Assembly (NCBI GenBank): GCA_946623365.1
Contig: CAMORE010000063.1
Span: 1-11,529 of the forward strand
Reading direction: 5' to 3'
Origin: an uncultured Acinetobacter sp.
GTDB lineage: Bacteria > Cyanobacteriota > Vampirovibrionia > Gastranaerophilales > Gastranaerophilaceae
DNA length: 11,529 nt
Each line of letters opens with the position of its first letter. Position 1 is the stretch's first letter. Shown here piece by piece: positions 1 to 5,486 of this stretch. The translations under genes and the position numbers were made by a program. Under the pieces are notes generated by a model. It was not told the DNA's origin. It saw only the letters and a list, made by a program, of their open reading frames with translations, and searched no databases.

Positions 1-137
1 GCTTTTGATACATTTTCAGCAGATGCTTCCGAAGCACTTTCCGAAGCAGCCGCAGAAGAGACATCCTCATTGCTTGAATCTGCATCTGCCGCACCTGCAT
101 TTAATTCATCATTTGTATTTTCATCATCAACAAACAT
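1..137 (-). CDS. fliN: Probable flagellar switch protein FliN, N-terminal fragment
   Basis: The window edge cuts this gene, leaving only the first 45 codons. It begins with ATG at 137, preceded by a strong Shine-Dalgarno site (GAGGGG) that overlaps the fliM stop codon. The visible residues start MFVDDENTNDELNAGAADAD and continue as an acidic Ala/Ser/Glu-rich low-complexity stretch with no recognisable domain. The name rests on position only: it directly follows fliL and fliM on the same strand, where fliN (or fliY) usually sits. FliN normally has a variable N-terminal tail before the SpoA domain that forms the C-ring with FliM, so a disordered tail fits. The SpoA domain lies outside the window, so another flagellar gene is possible. 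Confidence 0.6.
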   Translation of the reverse strand, partial: MFVDDENTNDELNAGAADADSSNEDVSSAAASESASEASAENVSK

Positions 138-144
138 TTCAAAG

Positions 145-153
145 TCCCCTCTA
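145..153 (-). promoter_or_regulatory. Ribosome binding site of fliN overlapping the fliM stop codon
   Basis: On the minus strand the sequence reads TAGAGGGGA, then seven bases, then ATG. The TAG is the fliM stop codon, and its last bases form part of the Shine-Dalgarno site of the next gene. Termination of fliM therefore happens on the fliN ribosome site, which supports translational coupling and one transcript for the switch proteins. Confidence 0.75.
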
Positions 154-1125
154 AAAATAATTTCTTAAAATTTCATGCATTTCATCATATACATCTGTTA
201 TTTTAACACAAACCTGATTTTTCAAAGTTCCTGGGCGAGCAAAAAACTTTTTTTCTCCGTTAACTTTTACGATTAAGTCATCCTGAATTTTATTATCAAG
301 TTTAATAATATCACCTTCTGCAAGCTGCATAAAATCATCCAGCGTGATATTACAAGTTCCGAATTGAACTCTCAAATCAACCGTTGATGAGTTGATTTTT
401 GATATCATTTTCATTCTTTCATCATTTGTTGCAACAAGACCCTTGGTTTGGAAAATGTGTTGTGTACTTAAGTGTGTTAAAACTGTTTCTAATACAGGAT
501 ACGGGAAGCATAAACTAAATAGTCCGAAGTGTTTTCCCGCAATTTGTACTTCAAATGTCAAAAGTGCAACAATTTCTCCGGCAGTTGCGACCTGTATAGA
601 TTGATAATTGTCATCAAGGCTTATAAATTTGCCTGTAACAGGAACAATAGTATTCCAAGAATCTTCAAGTGATTTAAGTATAATATTTATAACTTTTTTA
701 GCAAGAGCTTTTTCAATATCTGTCAGCTCTCTTGATTGGGGGTCTGTAACTCCGATACCGCCAAGCATTCTGTTAACTATGCAGGATATAACCTCAAAAC
801 TGATTCCCAAAAGAATTTGTCCTGACAATGGTTCAAACTCAAAAACACCGACACTGATAGGAGATGGCATTGAACGTACAAATTCCTCGTATGTAAGCTG
901 GTCTACCGAAACTATTTCTATCTCTACTCTCATTCGTAAATAACCGCTTAATACAAGAGAAATTGCTTTGGAAAATTCTCTGTGAATATCTCTCAAAGCT
1001 CTTAAGTTGTCTTTTGAAAATTTATCCGGTCTTCTGAAGTTATATAATTTATAACTTTTGTGTTCCGAATCTTCATCAAAAGATTCTATTTCCGATGTTA
1101 AATTGTCTTTTTCCTCTTCTGGCAT
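151..1125 (-). CDS. fliM: Flagellar motor switch protein FliM
   Basis: FliM forms the middle of the flagellar C-ring, linking FliG to FliN and setting rotation direction. The 324 residues match the usual FliM length. The conserved LYNFRRPDKFSKDNLRAL block is at residues 27-44. The CheC-like middle domain runs from about 45 to 235 and contains LGGIG at 121-125, the conserved Gly-rich motif of the FliG contact. The C-terminal SpoA domain (about 245-315) contains LRVQFGTCNITLDDF and ARPGTL. An in-frame TAA directly precedes the ATG, so the start cannot lie further upstream, and AAGGG sits 5 nt before it. Oddly, the N-terminal CheY-P docking motif (canonical LSQDEIDALL) is not recognisable; only TSEIESF at 10-16 vaguely resembles it. 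It lies 48 nt after fliL and is read in the same operon. Confidence 0.95.
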   Translation of the reverse strand: MPEEEKDNLTSEIESFDEDSEHKSYKLYNFRRPDKFSKDNLRALRDIHREFSKAISLVLSGYLRMRVEIEIVSVDQLTYEEFVRSMPSPISVGVFEFEPLSGQILLGISFEVISCIVNRMLGGIGVTDPQSRELTDIEKALAKKVINIILKSLEDSWNTIVPVTGKFISLDDNYQSIQVATAGEIVALLTFEVQIAGKHFGLFSLCFPYPVLETVLTHLSTQHIFQTKGLVATNDERMKMISKINSSTVDLRVQFGTCNITLDDFMQLAEGDIIKLDNKIQDDLIVKVNGEKKFFARPGTLKNQVCVKITDVYDEMHEILRNYF

Positions 1126-1173
1126 TTATTCCCTTTTATATACAAGCAAAATTTTTAAGAATACAACTTTCTT

Positions 1174-1779
1174 TTATTGTATAATAAACTGTCCGAAACT
1201 TACTCTTAAAACTTCTCTTTCTCCGTTTAATATAGCATTTATATCATTTGTAATTTGTTCTTTTGATAACTCTTTACCTGCTGCGGTAGCAAGTTCTGCT
1301 GATGTTTTACTTGAAAGATTCGTTATAACGGCATCTCTGATTGCCGGCTTATATTGGTTCATTTCGTTTTGTATTGCAGCTAAAGGATCAGCCGGTGCAG
1401 GAGCTGCTTCGCCATGTCCATGTCCTCCTCCACCCTTAGCCGGTTCTTCTGCAGGAAAATCAGTTTCTTTTTTGCTGACTTCTATTGCTACGTTAACCTT
1501 TAAATATTTTTTTGCATTTTCATCACACAGATTTAAAATAAAATCACCTAAGTCAACTATTATGCCCTTTTGAATTTCATCTCCGTCGCCTTCTTCTTCT
1601 CCAAGTTCTTCAGTGTTAGTCTGTACGGAATTTATCTTTTGAGAAATCAGGTTCTCCATAATTACATAGTTAACACCCGCAAAGACAATAAACATTATAA
1701 CGATTGACGCAATTGTCATAATTAAAAATTTTGTTAAATCTTGATTTTTATTGCCTTCTATTTGTTCATTTTCAGCCAT
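1174..1779 (-). CDS. fliL: Flagellar basal body-associated protein FliL
   Basis: FliL is a single-pass inner-membrane protein that rings the stator and supports torque. This 201-residue protein has a short polar cytoplasmic N-terminus, one membrane segment at about residues 18-40, an acidic linker (TEELGEEEGDGDE, 56-68) and the periplasmic stomatin-like core. Recognisable core blocks are VDLGDFILNL (75-84), KYLKVNVAIEV (91-101), PAIRDAVITNLSSKT (145-159) and the terminal VLRVSFGQFIIQ. It is longer than many FliL proteins because of a low-complexity insert at about 104-132 containing GGGGHGHG followed by Ala/Pro repeats. The ATG at 1779 has GGAG about 7 nt upstream and is the first gene after the promoter at 1834-1863. 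FliM follows after 48 nt. Confidence 0.9.
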   Translation of the reverse strand: MAENEQIEGNKNQDLTKFLIMTIASIVIMFIVFAGVNYVIMENLISQKINSVQTNTEELGEEEGDGDEIQKGIIVDLGDFILNLCDENAKKYLKVNVAIEVSKKETDFPAEEPAKGGGGHGHGEAAPAPADPLAAIQNEMNQYKPAIRDAVITNLSSKTSAELATAAGKELSKEQITNDINAILNGEREVLRVSFGQFIIQ

Positions 1780-1833
1780 AATTTTCTCCGCTTTTTCTCT
1801 TCCCCGAAAAATATTATATTAATATCCAATCCT

Positions 1834-1863
1834 ATTATAGCAGGATTTTTTTATTTTTGCCAA
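1834..1863 (-). promoter_or_regulatory. Sigma-70-like extended -10 promoter of the fliL-fliM-fliN operon
   Basis: On the minus strand, TTGGCA (1863-1858) is followed by an 18-nt spacer and then a perfect TATAAT (1839-1834) preceded by TGC, an extended -10. Transcription would start near 1827, giving a leader of about 48 nt with a GGAG ribosome site before fliL. The -10 lies in the loop of a 6-bp inverted repeat, AATCCT (1828-1833) and AGGATT (1842-1847). No sigma-54 (GG-N10-GC) or sigma-28 signature was seen, so housekeeping-sigma transcription of these genes is inferred. Confidence 0.65.
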
Positions 1864-1940
1864 AAAATCATATTTTTGAAGTACATAATTAATTAAACAA
1901 TAAAAATTAAGTAAAAGTTATACTTATTTCTTAAAATTTA

Positions 1941-1949
1941 TGATAAACT
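1941..1949 (+). promoter_or_regulatory. Possible extended -10 promoter of thrS
   Basis: TGA followed by TAAACT matches the extended -10 pattern with 4 of 6 bases of TATAAT, but no good -35 lies 16-18 nt upstream. If used, transcription would start near 1956 and give a leader of over 100 nt that includes the G/C-rich and hairpin structures at 1966-2042. The region is AT-rich, so other weak -10 matches (for example TATATT at 1949-1954) are nearly as good. Confidence 0.3.
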
Positions 1950-1965
1950 ATATTTGTATTAGTTA

Positions 1966-2042
1966 GGGGGATCCACCCCAAGGGGGGTAAATATATTTAA
2001 CCTATAGATGTAGCTATAAGTTAAATGTCCCTTCCCTTAAGG
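1966..2042 (+). promoter_or_regulatory. Structured 5' leader of thrS (candidate operator)
   Basis: Upstream of thrS an island unlike its AT-rich surroundings contains GGGGG (1966-1970), CCCC (1976-1979) and GGGGGG (1982-1987). Next comes an 11-position hairpin with one mismatch, arms 1997-2007 and 2014-2024, with a six-base loop AUGUAG. After it come CCCTTCCCTT (2029-2038) and the palindrome CCTTAAGG (2035-2042). The G and C runs can pair in competing ways; AAGGG at 1980-1984 can pair with CCCTT at 2029-2033 and enclose the hairpin. No T-box sequence (AGGGUGGNACCGCG-like) is present. The loop includes UGU, the anticodon of tRNA-Thr(UGU), so a tRNA-mimic operator bound by ThrRS is conceivable. 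Regulation is inference. Confidence 0.4.
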
Positions 2043-2068
2043 ATAGAAAGTGAATAGAGGTAAATACC

Positions 2069-3871
2069 ATGGAAAAAAACAACGAAACTTTAAGAGTACT
2101 CAGGCACTCTTGCTCACACATCATGGCGCAAGCTGTTCAAAAGCTGTTCCCACAAGCAAAGTTAGCTATTGGGCCTGCTACTGATGACGGTTTTTACTAT
2201 GATTTTGATTTAACTGACGGTTATGCATTCACTTCTGATGATCTTGTTAAGATTGAAGAAGAAATGAAAAACATCATCAAACAGAATTTAACTTTTGAAA
2301 AATATGATGTTGAAGATGTTGATGCTAAAATTGCCGAATTTAAATCAGAAGGTGAGATTTACAAAGCAGAATTACTTGAAGAACACAGAAATGACCATCC
2401 GACACTTTATTTAACAAAAGATAAAGATGGAAATGTTCTGTTTAACGACCTTTGTGCAGGGCCGCATATACCAAATACATCTTATATTAAAGGAAATGCT
2501 ATTAAGCTTCTGAAAGTTGCCGGAGCATACTGGCGCGGTAACGAAAAAAACAAGATGCTACAAAGAATATACGCTACTGCATATTGGAATAAAGAAGATT
2601 TACAAGCTTATTTAACTTTTATTGAAGAAGCTGAAAAACGCGACCACAGAAAATTAGGTAAGCAGCTTGACTTATTCTCAACCCGCGAAGAAATGGGCGG
2701 AGGTCTTGTATTGTGGCATCCAAATCTTGCTTGTGTTCGTGAACAAATTGAAAATTACTGGAGAGAAGAACACAGAAAAAGAGGGTATGTAATTGTTAAC
2801 ACTCCTCAAATTGCAAAATCTACTCTTTGGGAAATATCAGGGCATATGGATCACTACAAAGAAAATATGTTCTTTGTTCAAAAAGATGAAGACTCAGATG
2901 ACCAGTTTGTTATTAAACCTATGAACTGTCCGTTCCATATCTTGATATATCAAGCAAACAGATATTCTTATCGTTCATTACCGTTAAGAATGGCAGAACT
3001 CGGAACTGTATACAGAAAAGAAAAATCAGGAGCTTTATCAGGTTTAACTCGTGTACAAGGATTCACTCAGGATGATGCACACATTTTCTGTACTCCGGAA
3101 CAATTAGTTGATGAAATTAACGGTATTATTGACTTTGTTGCTGATACAATGGCAATTTTCGGTATGGAATTTGAAGTTGAATTATCTACGCGTCCCGAAA
3201 GCTATGTCGGCGAACTTGAAAATTGGAATAAAGCAGAAGCAGGCTTAAAAGAAGCTATGGAAAGACGCGGTATGAAATACGACATTAACGAAGGCGATGG
3301 CGCATTCTACGGGCCTAAAATAGACTTCAAAGTTAAAGATGCAATCGGAAGAACTTGGCAATGTGCTACGATTCAGCTTGACTTTAACCTTCCGGCAAGA
3401 TTTGATATCAAATATCAGGACAAAGACGGCAGCATGAAAACACCTCTTATGCTTCACAGAGTAATATTCGGCTCTATGGAAAGATTCCATGGTATCTTGA
3501 TTGAACACTATGCAGGATGTTTCCCCGCATGGCTCGCTCCGACTCAAGTATCAATCGTTCCGATTTCTAACGAAAAACATGTTGATTTTGCTGAACAGGT
3601 TTATAAAAAAATGCGTGAGGCAGGAATCAGAGTTAACCTTGATGACCGCTCAGAATCTATGAATTATAAAATCAGAGAATCTTTGCAAGATAAAAAGATT
3701 AACTATGTTTGCGTAATCGGTGACAAAGAAATCGAATCAAATTCTGTTGCCGTTCGTGCTCGCGGTATCGGTCAAGTCGGTACAATGGGCGTTGATGAAT
3801 TTATTTCTAAATTAAAAGAAGAAATTTCATCTCGTTCAAACAACTCTTTTGCCAAAGTGGAGGATAGATAA
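2069..3871 (+). CDS. thrS: Threonine--tRNA ligase lacking the TGS domain
   Basis: ThrRS charges tRNA-Thr with threonine and hydrolyses mischarged Ser-tRNA-Thr. At 600 residues it is about 40 shorter than E. coli ThrRS because the N-terminal TGS domain is missing. The protein begins directly at the editing domain (HSCSH, H13 and H17; C129 and H133 in LCAGPH). The class II core follows: motif 2 around TVYRKEKSGALSGLTRVQGF (313-332) and motif 3 near GSMERFHGILIEHYAG (468-483). The expected zinc ligands are C287 (MNCPFH), H338 (DDAH) and H463 (LHRV). The anticodon-binding domain occupies about 490-600. The start is fixed by GAGG 9 nt upstream and by an in-frame TGA at 2051. A structured leader precedes it, and a terminator lies within the palindromic element downstream. 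Confidence 0.97.
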   Translation: MEKNNETLRVLRHSCSHIMAQAVQKLFPQAKLAIGPATDDGFYYDFDLTDGYAFTSDDLVKIEEEMKNIIKQNLTFEKYDVEDVDAKIAEFKSEGEIYKAELLEEHRNDHPTLYLTKDKDGNVLFNDLCAGPHIPNTSYIKGNAIKLLKVAGAYWRGNEKNKMLQRIYATAYWNKEDLQAYLTFIEEAEKRDHRKLGKQLDLFSTREEMGGGLVLWHPNLACVREQIENYWREEHRKRGYVIVNTPQIAKSTLWEISGHMDHYKENMFFVQKDEDSDDQFVIKPMNCPFHILIYQANRYSYRSLPLRMAELGTVYRKEKSGALSGLTRVQGFTQDDAHIFCTPEQLVDEINGIIDFVADTMAIFGMEFEVELSTRPESYVGELENWNKAEAGLKEAMERRGMKYDINEGDGAFYGPKIDFKVKDAIGRTWQCATIQLDFNLPARFDIKYQDKDGSMKTPLMLHRVIFGSMERFHGILIEHYAGCFPAWLAPTQVSIVPISNEKHVDFAEQVYKKMREAGIRVNLDDRSESMNYKIRESLQDKKINYVCVIGDKEIESNSVAVRARGIGQVGTMGVDEFISKLKEEISSRSNNSFAKVEDR

Positions 3872-3879
3872 AGGATAAA

Positions 3880-4009
3880 TATTTATTGGTGCGTTGCAAA
3901 CGCACCCTACATAAATAAAATAAATGCGTTCAATGTTGAATTTATATATTCCAAATTGAACGCATTTTATTTTTCAAAGTAGGGTGCGTTTGCAACGCAC
4001 CAATAAATA
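3880..4009. repeat. 130-bp nested inverted repeat, candidate MITE/REP-type element
   Basis: Perfect 31-nt inverted arms at 3880-3910 and 3979-4009 enclose a second inverted repeat of 13 nt (3922-3934 and 3955-3967). Each outer arm is itself a palindrome: GGTGCGTTGCAAACGCACC at 3888-3906 and its complement GGTGCGTTTGCAACGCACC at 3983-4001. The element begins 9 nt after the thrS stop and ends one base before the der stop codon on the other strand, so it fills the convergent gap. Both ends can be read as flanked by TA, the usual target duplication of IS630/mariner-type MITEs, but this is not provable here. From memory, GTAGGGTGCGTT...AACGCACC-type repeats are common in cyanobacterial genomes. 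It encodes no protein. Confidence 0.75.
3911..3974. terminator. Bidirectional intrinsic terminator between thrS and der
   Basis: The inner hairpin pairs AAATGCGTTCAAT (3922-3934) with ATTGAACGCATTT (3955-3967) across a 20-nt loop. On the plus strand it runs into TTTTATTTTT (3965-3974), terminating thrS. On the minus strand it runs into ATTTTATTTAT (3921-3911), terminating der. The stem has only moderate GC content, but U-rich tails on both sides and the convergent gene arrangement fit a shared terminator. It lies inside the larger palindromic element. Confidence 0.7.
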
Positions 4010-4010
4010 C

Positions 4011-5351
4011 TTATTTGCCCTTTTCTGTTCTTTGGCGGACATAAATTCTGATTGGAGTGCCAAAAAAGCCAAACGCTTCACGCAGTTTATTTTCCATATA
4101 TCGTTTGTAGTGATCTTTTAATAAATTCTCATCATTTACAAAAAGAATAAATGTCGGCGGTTCTGTTGAAGCCTGTGTTGTATACATAATTTTCAAACGC
4201 TTATTTCTTATTGTTTGCGGCGGATTAAGAGCGTATGCTTCATTTACTACCTTGTTTAAGAAACCTGTAGAAATGCGTTTTGCGTGTTCTGCTTGAACTT
4301 CTACAACTCTTGTAAATATTGTATTTAATCTTTGATGAGTTACTGCACTTATGTATATTTTAGGAACATAATCCAAAAACGGAATTTCATTTGCGAGCAT
4401 TTTTTCAAATTTATTAATTGTATTAGATTTTTTATCTTCAATTAAATCCCATTTATTAATTGCAATAACCATGCCTTTTCCTGCTTCCGTAATAATTGAA
4501 GCAATTTTTTTATCTTGATCGGAAATGCCGTTTACAGCTTCCGTTGCATCAATAACAAGAAGTGCAACATCACATTCTCTGATTGAGCGAATTGCTCTGT
4601 CTACAGCAAATTTTTCAACTCCGTAATCAACTTTTGCTTTTTTCCTAATTCCTGCTGTATCAACTATAACAAAATCCTGCTCATTATAAGTTAAACGTGA
4701 ATCAATGCTGTCACGAGTTGTTCCTGATATATCGGAAACAATTACACGTTTTTCACCAAGGAGAGCATTAACAATAGAGGATTTACCGGCATTTGGTCTT
4801 CCTACGATAGCTAATTTTATTGAACCGTCTTTTACTTCAACTGCATCCTGCTCAAAATCTTTTGTAATTTCATCCAGTAAATCACCTACTCCGCCTGAAC
4901 CATGAAGAGCAGAGATTGCAATGGGTTCTCCTATTGCAAGAGAATAAAAATCACTAATCATAGTAATTTGGTTGTGTGAATCAACTTTATTTACGGCTAA
5001 AAATATAGGTTTATCAGATTGTCTTAAAATATTTGCAATGTCTTCATCAACAGGTGTTACACCGTCAATTCCGTCAACAAGAAATATAATCTTATCAGCT
5101 TCTTCACAAGCGATTTTGGCTTGATCATATATTGAAAGCATTATTTCATCTTCATCTCCAGGGACGATACCGCCTGTATCAATAACGGTAAATTGCTTAT
5201 GCTGCCATTCGACATCAAAATAAATTCTATCCCTTGTAACACCCGGGAGGTCATCAACAATTGACTGTCTTTTCCCGACAAGCCTGTTAACAAAGGTTGA
5301 TTTTCCTACATTTGGTCTTCCGACTACTGCGATAATTGGTTTTCTGTTCAT
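4011..5351 (-). CDS. der: Ribosome biogenesis GTPase Der (EngA)
   Basis: Der has two tandem GTPase domains and a KH-like C-terminal domain and acts in assembly of the 50S ribosomal subunit. In the first G domain, G1 is GRPNVGKS (11-18), G3 is DTGG (58-61) and G4 is NKVD (121-124). In the second, G1 is GRPNAGKS (184-191), G3 is DTAG (231-234), G4 is NKWD (299-302) and a G5-like SA is at 335-336. The KH-like domain follows from about 355, with the typical LNPPQTIRNKRLKIMYTTQA-type segment near 375-395. The length of 446 is normal for the family. The start is fixed by conservation (MNRKPIIAVVGRPNVGKST). There is no Shine-Dalgarno site before it: the minus strand reads TACAAT, TATT, then ATG, so a very short or absent leader is possible. 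Confidence 0.97.
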   Translation of the reverse strand: MNRKPIIAVVGRPNVGKSTFVNRLVGKRQSIVDDLPGVTRDRIYFDVEWQHKQFTVIDTGGIVPGDEDEIMLSIYDQAKIACEEADKIIFLVDGIDGVTPVDEDIANILRQSDKPIFLAVNKVDSHNQITMISDFYSLAIGEPIAISALHGSGGVGDLLDEITKDFEQDAVEVKDGSIKLAIVGRPNAGKSSIVNALLGEKRVIVSDISGTTRDSIDSRLTYNEQDFVIVDTAGIRKKAKVDYGVEKFAVDRAIRSIRECDVALLVIDATEAVNGISDQDKKIASIITEAGKGMVIAINKWDLIEDKKSNTINKFEKMLANEIPFLDYVPKIYISAVTHQRLNTIFTRVVEVQAEHAKRISTGFLNKVVNEAYALNPPQTIRNKRLKIMYTTQASTEPPTFILFVNDENLLKDHYKRYMENKLREAFGFFGTPIRIYVRQRTEKGK

Positions 5352-5451
5352 AATAATTGTACTTTAACACAAATATATCCAAACATAAAATTAATATTTT
5401 CAAAATGATTTCTGTTTTATTTATACAAAATAAGTCTATTTATTGCACCTC

Positions 5452-5480
5452 TTGCCTGATTTAAGCCATTCTGTTATTAT
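5452..5480 (+). promoter_or_regulatory. Promoter of the kinase operon, predicted to give a leaderless mRNA
   Basis: TTGCCT (5452-5457), a 17-nt spacer and TATTAT (5475-5480) form a good sigma-70-type promoter, and TGT directly before the -10 makes it an extended -10. The kinase start codon begins at 5487, six bases after the -10. Transcription should therefore start at or next to the A of ATG. No Shine-Dalgarno sequence precedes the start, which agrees with a leaderless transcript. Confidence 0.65.
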
Positions 5481-5486
5481 ACAAGT

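Noticed and set aside
1058..1573. 171-codon plus-strand open frame opposite fliM and fliL.
   Set aside because: It is a shadow of two well-conserved flagellar genes; its composition is low-complexity antisense of the FliL insert and it has no ribosome site.
1828..1859. Hairpin AATCCT/AGGATT followed by T-rich sequence, looking like a plus-strand terminator.
   Set aside because: No plus-strand gene lies upstream of it, and the loop contains the perfect TATAAT of the minus-strand fliL promoter.
2025..2057. Ten-codon ORF (MSLPLRIESE) in the thrS leader whose stop overlaps the thrS ribosome site, a possible leader peptide.
   Set aside because: It has no Shine-Dalgarno site and no threonine codons, so there is no attenuation logic; its CCCTT content is better explained by leader pairing.
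3880..4009. CRISPR array or attachment site reading of the thrS-der repeats.
   Set aside because: There are only two arms and they are inverted rather than direct; there are no regular spacers, tRNA end or integrase nearby.
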